Translations under genes and position numbers: made by a program | Shown here: piece after piece, positions 17,585-24,579 of the stretch | Position numbering within the stretch: position 1 is the stretch's first letter | Layout of the letters: each line of letters begins with the position of its first letter | Notes under the pieces: generated by a model | What the model was told of the DNA's origin: nothing | Seen by the model: only the letters and a program-made list of their open reading frames with translations | Databases searched by the model: none | Assembly (NCBI GenBank): GCA_964532735.1 | Contig: CAZHKK010000006.1 | Span: 1-45,663 of the forward strand | Source: JAJXYN01 sp964532735 | GTDB taxonomy: Bacteria; Patescibacteriota; Patescibacteriia; JAGPKW01 | DNA: 45,663 bases | Direction of reading: 5' to 3'

Positions 17585-17908
17585 AAAAAAAAGAAGGGTC
17601 TTTTATCTCTGGTGAAGAATCTACATAAGATAATTAATATTTCTCTGCTTAATTAATTAGCCTGTGTAGATTCTTCAAAATTTTAATAGAGATGACCCTT
17701 AAATTATTGAAAAAACTATACCGATTCATGGAAACATACTTTAGGCTAGTTCCAGAAAGTCACTCTAAAGAGATATTCCTCTGGTCCGTAAAATAAGATC
17801 CTTTTTGTTTTTGTTGTGACATATCACACTGTTTTGTATAATATATCTTTTTTTGAGAATCAGTTAAGTTCTATGATAAATAGATAAATTTTTTTAACTT
17901 TTTATCAT
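17585..17908 (-). ncRNA. R3: unidentified structured RNA (about 320 nt)
   Basis: Minus-strand transcript from the promoter at 17915-17943 to eight T at 17585-17592. The 5' end can form a pseudoknot: TATGATAAA pairs with TTTATCATA, and AGTTAA between those arms pairs with TTAACT just beyond them. Further on are TGTGA/TCACA, a CCAGA...TCTGG arm containing CTCTTTAGAG, and GGAAC/GTTTCC. The 3' half is one long arm: AAGGGTC/GACCCTT, ATCTCT/AGAGAT and GAAGAATCTAC/GTAGATTCTTC, which ends in the T-run and so doubles as terminator. The first bases (ATTAAAAAAATTTA-like) resemble the start of R1. No known RNA family recognised. Confidence 0.6.
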
Positions 17909-17914
17909 AACTAC

Positions 17915-17943
17915 ATTATAGCATTTTTTTAACTTTATGTCTA
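17915..17943 (-). promoter_or_regulatory. Strong promoter of R3
   Basis: On the minus strand: TAGACA (17938-17943), 17 bp, TATAAT (17915-17920) with an extended -10 TGC. The spacer differs from that of R1 by one base. Confidence 0.75.
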
Positions 17944-18108
17944 TTACCTATATACAAAAATACAAAAAATAGCTTATAAAAGCTATTTTTTTAGAACAAA
18001 CTTTTTATACAATATTATTAATTTGTTTTCAATTGTTCTATTATTATATCTTTTTATGTTTTTAAATATGTATAAATAATAAAAAGTCGCATTATACGAC
18101 TTTTCAAA
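17944..18108. repeat. R3-flanking block shared with R1, then empty spacer
   Basis: 17961-18000 holds an AATAGCT / AGCTATT hairpin followed by TTTTTTAGAACA, matching 5007-5045 beside R1. The rest up to the hairpin at 18082 is AT-rich and shows no gene. Confidence 0.5.
18079..18106 (-). terminator. Terminator after gene 18109-18411
   Basis: Stem AAAAGTCG / CGACTTTT (18082-18089, 18097-18104), then TTTTATTATT on the minus strand. Confidence 0.65.
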
Positions 18109-18411
18109 TTATTTTTTCATCTTAGAAATTAAATTTTTTATTTTTCTTTTATTATTTCTAGGAAATTGATGTTTTTTAACTAAATTATTTATATCTTTTG
18201 AATATAAGTTCAAATCAATGTTTTTATCTCCACAATATTTTTTTGAGTTTTCTAAAAATTTAACAATATTTAATTCAACTTCTAATAGGTTCACTATTAT
18301 TTCATTTTTATATTCTAAACTTTTATAACCATTAAAAAGTCCTTTTTCTGAAAGATACAACCCTAATATACTGTCTGTATAAGAATTTTTTGGTTCTATA
18401 TAATATTTCAT
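18109..18411 (-). CDS. Orphan small basic protein with Shine-Dalgarno start
   Basis: A 100-residue protein, Lys/Asn-rich, with a strongly basic tail ('KKHQFPRNNKRKIKNLISKMKK') that could bind nucleic acid. No known family recognised. GGAGG lies 8 bases before the ATG, and TTGATT-N17-TATAAA forms a promoter on the minus strand. It is divergent from the next Shine-Dalgarno orphan (18524). Both belong to the accessory island around tRNA-Ala and tRNA-Ile. Confidence 0.6.
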   Translation of the reverse strand: MKYYIEPKNSYTDSILGLYLSEKGLFNGYKSLEYKNEIIVNLLEVELNIVKFLENSKKYCGDKNIDLNLYSKDINNLVKKHQFPRNNKRKIKNLISKMKK

Positions 18412-18523
18412 TTTTGTCCTCCAATTTCTTTATACTATATTTTTTATAAAAAATCAATCTTATTTGTTTTATTGTAAATTTCTTTTAATATGTTAGTATA
18501 TATAAAAATCATAGGAGGTAAAT

Positions 18524-18847
18524 ATGGATTTTGTTAAATATTTTGCTATTAATAATTTTATCAAAATAGCTATTGAAAAAAATAATTGGATAGAAAAAAT
18601 GAAGGTAATTATATTAAAAATGTACCCATTTGCAACTTCAAAAGAAGATAAAAAAAATTTAGATAAAGTTTTTAAAAAAAATTATAAAAAGTATATAAAA
18701 CTCATTAGGCCAATAGTTAAAACAAACTTAACTACTTCTGAAATGATTTGTTTTTGTAAACCAGAAACAACAAAAGAAGAAAAAGAAAGGATATTGAATA
18801 AAATATCAAAAGAAATTGAAGAGACAACGATGACTTTAACAATTTAA
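18524..18847 (+). CDS. Orphan small protein with Shine-Dalgarno start
   Basis: A 107-residue, mainly helical, Lys-rich protein of unknown function ('LKMYPFATSKEDKKNLDKVFKKNYKKYIKLIRPIVK'), with two cysteines in 'MICFCKP'. AGGAGG lies 7 bases before the ATG. It converges on gene 18896-19225 and shares its terminator. No signal peptide or membrane segment. Confidence 0.6.
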   Translation: MDFVKYFAINNFIKIAIEKNNWIEKMKVIILKMYPFATSKEDKKNLDKVFKKNYKKYIKLIRPIVKTNLTTSEMICFCKPETTKEEKERILNKISKEIEETTMTLTI

Positions 18848-18866
18848 TTAATATTATAATACTATA

Positions 18867-18905
18867 AAGAGCGTTACCAATTGTTGGCTTCGCTCTTATT
18901 TTTTG
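18867..18905. terminator. Terminator between convergent orphans
   Basis: Stem AAGAGCG / CGCTCTT (18867-18873, 18891-18897) then ATTTTTT on the plus strand. The loop contains CAATTGTTGG. Confidence 0.65.
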
Positions 18906-19225
18906 GAAAGCCTATTGTAAGTGAGATAGTCCAATATAGCAAACATAATTTTTGCATCATCAGCTATACGAACGCTCTTCTCTTTCATTTGTTTACCATA
19001 ATAAGCTAATTCATCTTTTGTTTCATTCCTTTTTTCAGAAATAGCTGTTATAGCACTTGCAACATCAATTTCAATTGGGTGTTTATTGAAGTTAATGTGC
19101 ATAGTAAGTAGTCCATTACCGGTTGATGTTTCTTTTGTTTCATCAATAGTAATATATAGTTTACCATCTTTCCAAAACTCCCAAATATTAGGAGTTTCTT
19201 TTTTTCTTACAATCTTGTAATTCAC
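18896..19225 (-). CDS. 'TPNI' small protein, paralogue A1
   Basis: A 109-residue protein that starts with GTG at 19223-19225, fixed by AGGAGG 8 bases upstream. It is a paralogue of the gene at 33717: both begin M-x-[YF]-x-[IV]-x-R-K-x-x-TPNI-x-EF, share '[ST]IDE', a Phe-Asn/Lys-x-x-P-[IV] stretch, 'I.EKRN' and an 'A...I..A..DY' end. Their promoters and leaders also match (TTGACTTTTA, ATGTATA, ATCAAATTT, AGGAGG). The promoter is TTGACT-N17-TATAAT. It lies directly downstream of tRNA-Ala on the same strand. The family is unknown to me; the product looks soluble and cytoplasmic. Confidence 0.7.
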   Translation of the reverse strand: MNYKIVRKKETPNIWEFWKDGKLYITIDETKETSTGNGLLTMHINFNKHPIEIDVASAITAISEKRNETKDELAYYGKQMKEKSVRIADDAKIMFAILDYLTYNRLSKK

Positions 19226-19293
19226 AAGAGTGCCTCCTAAAATTTGATGAATAAATTATACATTATTTTATTATAAAAGTCAATTGTAATAAC

Positions 19294-19322
19294 AAAAAAT
19301 TACCTAATGTAAGGTAATTTTT
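19294..19322 (-). terminator. Terminator of tRNA-Ala
   Basis: Stem AAAAATTACC / GGTAATTTTT on the minus strand, directly after the CCA end. Confidence 0.75.
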
Positions 19323-19328
19323 AAAAAG

Positions 19329-19404
19329 TGGTGGACCGTAGGAGATTCGAACTCCTGACCTCCACGGTGCAAACGTGGCGCTCTACCAACTAAGCTAACG
19401 GCCC
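19329..19404 (-). tRNA. tRNA-Ala(UGC)
   Basis: Minus-strand cloverleaf with a 7-bp acceptor stem GGGCCGT / ACGGTCC, anticodon arm CCACG-TTTGCAC-CGTGG (anticodon TGC), T arm with GTTCGAAT and an encoded CCA end. Confidence 0.95.
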
Positions 19405-19477
19405 ATTTTTATCAATAAAAAATTGATAAAAACATTATATATTAATTATAAATAATTTTCAATACCCTACATACTAC

Positions 19478-19735
19478 TTATCCTTCTATTCCTCCAAATC
19501 CAAGAAAAAATCTACCAAAAATACCAACAAATATTTTTGTCCAAAGACCCGTCAAAACAAATGTTCCTAAAAATATTATAATTAACCCTATTAATTTATA
19601 TCCAAATCTACTTGATCCTGTTCCCATTTTCTCTTCAAAAAAAGATATTATTCCAAAAGTATTATATAACCATTCTGATTTTATAACCAACAAAGCTCCA
19701 AAAATAATCATTATTATTCCTATTATTATGTTCAT
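19478..19735 (-). CDS. Small two-helix membrane protein
   Basis: An 85-residue protein with a hydrophobic N-terminus (residues 2-19) and a second hydrophobic region (about 47-75) joined by a polar 'EEKMGTGSSRFGYK' loop. The sequence 'MIIFGALLVIKSEWLYNTFG' recalls a small membrane family frequent in CPR genomes; function unknown. There is no Shine-Dalgarno sequence. It lies between tRNA-Ala and tRNA-Ile on the minus strand. Confidence 0.65.
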   Translation of the reverse strand: MNIIIGIIMIIFGALLVIKSEWLYNTFGIISFFEEKMGTGSSRFGYKLIGLIIIFLGTFVLTGLWTKIFVGIFGRFFLGFGGIEG

Positions 19736-19828
19736 TTTTTTGTTATTAATTATATATATTTTAGTATTCTAACATGAGGTCTTGAAAGTATCAAAAAAAT
19801 AATATACAATGTTTTTATCGTTTTAAAT

Positions 19829-19905
19829 GGGTGTGTAGCTCAGCTGGTTAGAGCACGACTCTTATAAAGTCGGGGTCGATGGTTCAAGTCCATTCACACC
19901 CACCA
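19829..19905 (+). tRNA. tRNA-Ile with UAU anticodon
   Basis: 77-nt cloverleaf: acceptor GGGTGTG / CACACCC, D arm GCTC...GAGC, anticodon arm CGACT-CTTATAA-AGTCG, T arm GATGG-TTCAAGT-CCATT, encoded CCA. In the loop C-T-TAT-A-A the anticodon is UAU, which reads AUA directly. Most bacteria instead use a CAU anticodon modified to lysidine by TilS. AUA is very common in the genes of this window. Confidence 0.9.
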
Positions 19906-19915
19906 GAAAAAATAA
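19901..19915 (+). repeat. Proximal copy of CCA-end repeat (tRNA-Ile cassette)
   Basis: CACCAGAAAAAATAA spans the last bases of tRNA-Ile and the first bases of its terminator (hairpin to about 19941). The identical 15 bases recur at 21303-21317, also leading into a terminator hairpin. Confidence 0.6.
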
Positions 19916-20006
19916 TTGGTTACATTAGCCAGTTATTTTTGTTTACTATTGATTTTTTATTATTAATATGGTTTAATATACAAACATCAAATATTGGAGG
20001 ACTTAC

Positions 20007-20441
20007 ATGGAATTTTTCCGTAAAGACATAATCCCAAACAATACAACTATTTATATTGGAGGTCCTGAGAAACTTGGAAGACCAACAATTTTTAAAGTTT
20101 ATTGCTTTGGAGTAGAACAAAGAGAAGTGGAGATGTTTGTTCTGAAAGGCAATGTTTCATTTATTTATAACAATCAAGAAAAACTTGATTTTACTTATGA
20201 GCAATTCAAAGAATATTGTTATAAACACAAAAACACAATTGACCCTTTTATTCCTTTCACTTTTGAATTTTATGCTTGTGAATGGACACTAAGAAAGAGT
20301 GGCTGTAAAGATTGGAGGATTGTATATCCACAAGCACTCAAAGAGGCAAAAGAAAATACAAAAGTGTTTATTGGAAAAAGAAATAAAAACATCAATCTTC
20401 TTGAAAGAATTGAGAATTGGTGCGATTTATTCTTTCCTTGA
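20007..20441 (+). CDS. Orphan 144-residue protein in the tRNA-Ile cassette
   Basis: A soluble protein of unknown function, rich in aromatic residues and with five or six cysteines ('KVYCFGVEQREVEMFVLKG', 'EYCYKHKN', 'FYACEWTLRKSGCKDWRIVY', 'ENWCDLFFP'). GGAGG lies 8 bases before the ATG. Upstream, TTGATT-N17-TTTAAT forms a promoter, and the leader 'catcaaatattggagg' resembles the leaders of the TPNI genes. It ends in TGA, rare here, and its codon use is less AT-rich than its neighbours, which suggests acquisition. It converges on gene 20476-21069 across a hairpin terminator. Confidence 0.65.
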   Translation: MEFFRKDIIPNNTTIYIGGPEKLGRPTIFKVYCFGVEQREVEMFVLKGNVSFIYNNQEKLDFTYEQFKEYCYKHKNTIDPFIPFTFEFYACEWTLRKSGCKDWRIVYPQALKEAKENTKVFIGKRNKNINLLERIENWCDLFFP

Positions 20442-20447
20442 ACAATA

Positions 20448-20473
20448 GAGAGCTGAAATATGCTCTCTTTTTT
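20448..20473 (+). terminator. Terminator after gene 20007-20441
   Basis: Stem GAGAGC / GCTCTC (20448-20453, 20462-20467) then six T. The sequence TGCTCTcTTTTTTATTTATGCAG is nearly repeated after gene 33717. Confidence 0.7.
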
Positions 20474-20475
20474 AT

Positions 20476-21069
20476 TTATGCAGCTATTATCATTTCTTTG
20501 ATAAGAGTTTTAACTTGTGGGTCATTAGAATATTTTTTAATATCCTCAAGTAATTTAACAATTCTTAGTCCTTCTGTTTTTGTAGCTTCATATTGTCCTT
20601 TTTTAATAGCTAATTTAAATTCTACTTTTTCTGGAATATCTTCATAATTTATACCTTTTGATTTTTTTAATATTGAAGATATGCCAAAATCTTCATTTAA
20701 TAACTTATCCAAAGTAAAAGAAAAGTCTTTCCAGTATTCTTGTAGATTTTCTGGTAATTCTTTTAAATGCCCTAATAATTTGGCTATATTGTTGTTTATA
20801 ATTTCAGAATTTTGAATTATGCAATTTAAAGATTTATCCAAATCTTTTGTATTAGATATTTCTTGTTTATTAAATACAAAAGATAAAACTTCCGATATAT
20901 TTCCTTGTCCATCTTTTAATATAGTTTCTAAAGTATCTTCTGGATTATGTTCAAATTGTTCTTCATAATATTCAAATGCTTTTATTTCAACATATTCAAT
21001 TTCATTTTCTAAATTTTCACTTTGATTTCTTGGTTTTAAATCTTCTTGATTTGATTTTTCAAAATTCAT
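20476..21069 (-). CDS. Orphan helical acidic protein in the tRNA-Ile cassette
   Basis: A 197-residue, Glu-rich, probably all-helical protein without signal peptide, membrane segment or recognisable domain ('KDLDKSLNCIIQNSEIINNNIAKLLGHLKELPENLQEYWKDF' is typical of its texture). There is no Shine-Dalgarno sequence, unlike the gene it converges on. In position and style it corresponds to 34089-34790 in the tRNA-Leu cassette, whose last codons also lie in an ATGCAG context, although I see no clear sequence homology between the two. Confidence 0.6.
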   Translation of the reverse strand: MNFEKSNQEDLKPRNQSENLENEIEYVEIKAFEYYEEQFEHNPEDTLETILKDGQGNISEVLSFVFNKQEISNTKDLDKSLNCIIQNSEIINNNIAKLLGHLKELPENLQEYWKDFSFTLDKLLNEDFGISSILKKSKGINYEDIPEKVEFKLAIKKGQYEATKTEGLRIVKLLEDIKKYSNDPQVKTLIKEMIIAA

Positions 21070-21117
21070 AAACTTTGTTTTAATAATTTGATTTTATTAT
21101 ACTAAATATATAGTAAC

Positions 21118-21294
21118 TCATCTATGCTCTATATTAAGGAAACCCTTATCTTCTTTGCTGTTCTGTATATTATAGGCAAATAATTCACTAACTTCATTTT
21201 TATCCATAAGAATCACTTCTTTAACGTATTTTTTCTCTTCATTTACTCTTGCAATAACCTTACCAAATATGGATATTAGAATGTAACCAAACAA
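21118..21294 (-). pseudogene. Likely truncated gene remnant next to the distal repeat
   Basis: A minus-strand frame with normal coding texture ('GKVIARVNEEKKYVKEVILM', 'KNEVSELFAYNIQNSKEDKG') ends with TGA at 21118-21120. It stays open upstream only to the hairpin of the distal CCA repeat, where it meets an in-frame TAA; the only start is a TTG at 21292-21294 without a Shine-Dalgarno sequence. It looks like the 3' part of a gene cut off at the repeat, which fits recombination there. A short real gene is the alternative. Confidence 0.4.
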
Positions 21295-21302
21295 CTCACT
21301 TT

Positions 21303-21336
21303 CACCAGAAAAAATAACTACTTAGTAGTTATTTTT
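21303..21336 (+). repeat. Distal copy of tRNA-Ile CCA-end repeat plus hairpin
   Basis: CACCAGAAAAAATAA (21303-21317) is identical to 19901-19915. As beside the tRNA, it runs into a hairpin (AATAACTAC / GTAGTTATT) and T-run, but no tRNA body precedes it. Confidence 0.6.
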
Positions 21337-21340
21337 TAAT

Positions 21341-21370
21341 AAAAAAAGCCGTCAAAAAAGACGGCCTTTT
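21341..21370 (-). terminator. Terminator of the HD-GYP gene
   Basis: Stem GCCGTC / GACGGC with A- and T-runs on either side; on the minus strand it follows the stop at 21372. Confidence 0.75.
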
Positions 21371-21371
21371 A

Positions 21372-22274
21372 TTAAACCAAACAAGATTTTTTTTGATTTA
21401 ATATTTTTTCTGTTTCTAATGAACTTTCTAAATAGAAATTTAAAGATTCTACAATATCATTATTATACAAAGAACCTACTTTTGAGATTATCTCATTTTT
21501 TGCTTGTTCTACTCCAAAAGGTTTTTTATATTTTCTATTTTTTGCTATTATTGCGTCATAAGAATCAGCTACTCTAATAATTAATCCTCCAAGACTTATT
21601 TCTTTTTCTACTAGCCCTGCTGGATATCCACTTCCATCAACATTCTCATGATGCTGAATGGCAGATGTTTTTATATGTTCAAGAAGTTTTTTAAGGTTAG
21701 GATTTACAACTATCATATAATCTATCATTATAGAGCTAATTAAAGGATGTGTATTAATACAAACCCTTTCTTCTGCATTATATTTCCTACCATCATAAAG
21801 AAACTTATCGTCCATTATAATTTTAGATATATCATGTAATAAAGCTCCTATAGATATCAAATCTGTTGTTTTTTTATCCAAAAAAGAACAATACATATCA
21901 TTACATCTTAAAAATTGACATATAATTTTAGTATATTCTCTAACATTAGAAAGATGTTCTATTGTGTCTCGATGAACACCGTTGATATTATATATAGAAG
22001 CACATAGAGTATGCAATTCTATCATTCTTTCTCTTATTGGTATAAGATCGTCATCTTCAATTTCAATAATATCATCTTTATAAGATTTTACTAAAACATT
22101 GTCAAAATCAGTAACCCCTGAAACACTATCCACGTTTTTGAAAAAATCGAAAACTGCTTCAATTTTAATATTTTTATGACTTATCTCTGCTATATTTGAC
22201 ATAATTAAATCATAATAATATTTATGCAGAGCACCTTTATCGCATTCACAAAATTCAACTTTTTTAATACTCAT
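21372..22274 (-). CDS. HD-GYP domain phosphohydrolase
   Basis: A 300-residue protein with a C-terminal HD-GYP domain: H107, the H147-D148 pair in 'LLHDISKI', H176, 'QHHENVDGSGYPAGL' (207-221) carrying the GYP signature, and D237/D240. HD-GYP proteins usually hydrolyse cyclic dinucleotides such as c-di-GMP. The first 100 residues match no sensor domain I know; there is no response-regulator domain, signal peptide or membrane segment. An 'AAGGGGATC' stretch 5-10 bases before the ATG is a probable Shine-Dalgarno sequence, unusual for a gene this size here. No GGDEF protein is present in the window. Confidence 0.85.
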   Translation of the reverse strand: MSIKKVEFCECDKGALHKYYYDLIMSNIAEISHKNIKIEAVFDFFKNVDSVSGVTDFDNVLVKSYKDDIIEIEDDDLIPIRERMIELHTLCASIYNINGVHRDTIEHLSNVREYTKIICQFLRCNDMYCSFLDKKTTDLISIGALLHDISKIIMDDKFLYDGRKYNAEERVCINTHPLISSIMIDYMIVVNPNLKKLLEHIKTSAIQHHENVDGSGYPAGLVEKEISLGGLIIRVADSYDAIIAKNRKYKKPFGVEQAKNEIISKVGSLYNNDIVESLNFYLESSLETEKILNQKKSCLV

Positions 22275-22365
22275 TATTGATCCCCTTGTTATTTTATTTT
22301 CACAAATACAAGTATATATTAATTAAAAAATATTTTCAATATAATATTTTTAATTTAATTAGAGT

Positions 22366-22989
22366 CTAGAATTTCTTCTCTAGTTTTTGAAATATAAACA
22401 CAACAAAAAGAAATATGGATAAACCCAATATAAATCCACCTAAGACATCACTAAAATAATGTGCCCCCAAATAAATCCTACTTAAGCCAATAAGTAATAT
22501 TAGCAATATTATAAAGAACACACTAATATTTATTTTTTTATTATTTTTAAAATTGCTTAATAAAAAATAAATTATAAAACCATAAAAAGCAACCGCTATT
22601 GTAGAATGACCACTAGGAAAAGAATAACCATTTTCTATATAATATGAAACAATTGGTCTAGGCCTTAAAAATATATTTTTTAAAATAATATTTGAAAAAC
22701 CAGAAATCAAAACAGAAAAAAACATTAATATTATAAATTTTTTTTTATTTATAGTAGCTAAATATATTGAAAATAAAAACATAAAACTAAATATTATCAA
22801 CGGATCACAAAAACTACTGAAAAAAGTAAATATACTTAAAACAATTATGTTTCTTTTTTGAAATAAAAAACTTGACATTATTCCATCAATAACAATTATA
22901 TTTTTATAAAATAATAAAAACAATAATAAAAACAATACTATACTTAAGAAACTAAAATTAATATCAAAACTCTTTTTTTTATTTAACAT
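22366..22989 (-). CDS. PAP2-family membrane phosphatase
   Basis: A 207-residue polytopic membrane protein (about six segments) with the complete PAP2 signature: K104...RPRP (109-112), 'PSGH' (125-128) and S170-R171...H177...D181 ('SRIYLGAHYFSD'). Such enzymes dephosphorylate lipid phosphates, for example undecaprenyl pyrophosphate in cell-envelope recycling. It stops with TAG, has no Shine-Dalgarno sequence and is divergent from the O-antigen-ligase-like gene, 62 bp apart, which hints at an envelope role for both. Confidence 0.9.
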   Translation of the reverse strand: MLNKKKSFDINFSFLSIVLFLLLFLLFYKNIIVIDGIMSSFLFQKRNIIVLSIFTFFSSFCDPLIIFSFMFLFSIYLATINKKKFIILMFFSVLISGFSNIILKNIFLRPRPIVSYYIENGYSFPSGHSTIAVAFYGFIIYFLLSNFKNNKKINISVFFIILLILLIGLSRIYLGAHYFSDVLGGFILGLSIFLFVVFIFQKLEKKF

Positions 22990-23051
22990 TTATAAACTTG
23001 AATTATTTCCTATATTATTATAGTTTATCATAAATATAATAAAATAATAAA

Positions 23052-24473
23052 ATGATACTAACAATAATTTCTATTATAACAATATTAATATACGCTTTGT
23101 TTTTTATTAAAAATCAAAGATTATCAATCTTGGGTATTATTTTATTATTACCAACATACCTTATTAGATTGAATATATTAGAAATTCCAACAACTTTTTT
23201 AGAATTAATATTAATCGGGTCTTTTGTAGGTTTTTTATATAAATTTATAAAATATAGACCTGATATTAAATTTTATAATTTTTTATTACCTTTGATATTT
23301 TTTTTAATATCAGCAATAATTTCAACAAAAATATCAAATCAATCTATTCAATCTTTAGGTATATTAAAATCTTATATAATAGAACCTGTTATATTTTTTA
23401 TAATTTTTATAAATACTTTTAAAACAAAAAAAGAGACTGAAATAATTATAAATACACTTGGAGTAACTGCTTTATATTTATCAATTTATGCTATTTTTCA
23501 AAAAATTACAGGAATTGGAATTGGAATAGATGATCCATCTTGGGCAAAAGAAACAACAAGAAGAGTAACTAGCGTTTTTCCATATCCAAATGCATTAGGA
23601 TTATTTTTAGCACCTATAGTCACAATTTTTTTATTTAGAATAATAATAAAAATTAATCTATCCTGGAATAAAATAAACACATTTATTATTTCTCTAAAAA
23701 ATCAAAAACTAAATACTCAAAATAATTTTAAATGTTTAATTATAAATTTAAGAATATTTATATTAAATAATTTATTTGATTTGATTGTTCTTTTAACTAG
23801 TCTATTTGCTATTATTTTTGCTAAATCTTCTGGAGCATTAATAGGAATTATTTTTTCTATATTTATATTTATTTTTATAAAATCAAAAAATAAATTAACC
23901 TTTTTTTTGATTAGTTTCTTATTTATTATTTCTTTAATAACATTACCTTTTACTTACCCTAAAATAAATAAAACCATACTTCTTGGAGATTTTTCTGGAA
24001 AAATAAGAATTCAAATGTGGGAAGAAACATCAAAAATGTTAAAAGAAAATTTTATTTTTGGAGGTGGCTTAAATAATTTTAAAGAAGCTTTAAAACCTTA
24101 TCATAAAAAAACATTTTTTGAATTATATTTATACCCTCATAATATAATATTAAATATTTGGTCAGAGCTTGGGTTACTTGGATTAATTTCTTTTTTATTT
24201 TTTATTTATATATTTTTTAAAAAAAATTATATAAATTATACAAATAAAATAGATTCTTTTTGGTTAAAAAATTTAACTGAAAAAATAAAAGTAAATATAG
24301 AATACAAAAAAAATACTTCTATAATTTTATCATTGTCTTTTTCTACTTTATTAATACATGGAATAGTTGATGTTCCTTTTTTTAAAAATGACTTATCTAT
24401 ATTATTTTGGATTATAATTGGAATAACAATAATAAACGAGAAGATAGAAGACAATATAATTGTCATAAAATAA
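23052..24473 (+). CDS. O-antigen ligase/polymerase-like membrane protein
   Basis: A 473-residue protein with about 11-12 membrane segments. The pattern is that of the Wzy/WaaL superfamily: an N-terminal block of short helices, a middle soluble loop with 'RIQMWEETSKMLKENFIFGGGLNNFKE', then 'PHNIILNIWSELGLLGLISF' (conserved His of the ligase loop) and a final pair of helices. Members link or polymerise glycans on the outer face of the membrane. No glycosyltransferases are nearby, so the substrate is unknown. No Shine-Dalgarno sequence. Confidence 0.8.
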   Translation: MILTIISIITILIYALFFIKNQRLSILGIILLLPTYLIRLNILEIPTTFLELILIGSFVGFLYKFIKYRPDIKFYNFLLPLIFFLISAIISTKISNQSIQSLGILKSYIIEPVIFFIIFINTFKTKKETEIIINTLGVTALYLSIYAIFQKITGIGIGIDDPSWAKETTRRVTSVFPYPNALGLFLAPIVTIFLFRIIIKINLSWNKINTFIISLKNQKLNTQNNFKCLIINLRIFILNNLFDLIVLLTSLFAIIFAKSSGALIGIIFSIFIFIFIKSKNKLTFFLISFLFIISLITLPFTYPKINKTILLGDFSGKIRIQMWEETSKMLKENFIFGGGLNNFKEALKPYHKKTFFELYLYPHNIILNIWSELGLLGLISFLFFIYIFFKKNYINYTNKIDSFWLKNLTEKIKVNIEYKKNTSIILSLSFSTLLIHGIVDVPFFKNDLSILFWIIIGITIINEKIEDNIIVIK

Positions 24474-24512
24474 ATACCAACACTTCACTAAATTTAGCGT
24501 TTTTTGTTTGAC

Positions 24513-24541
24513 TTTTTATTGACTTTATGCTTATATAAATG
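24513..24541 (+). promoter_or_regulatory. Candidate valS promoter
   Basis: A TTGACT, 17-bp spacer, TAAAAT arrangement stands about 40 bp before the valS ATG. In this AT-rich spacer the -10 is only approximate. Confidence 0.4.
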
Positions 24542-24579
24542 TAAAATTTACTTTATGTTAAATAAGATAATTAGTTTTT

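Noticed and set aside
18000..19328. Distal CCA repeat for a tRNA-Ala cassette
   Set aside because: No copy of the CCACCACTTTTT end was found on the minus strand down to R3.
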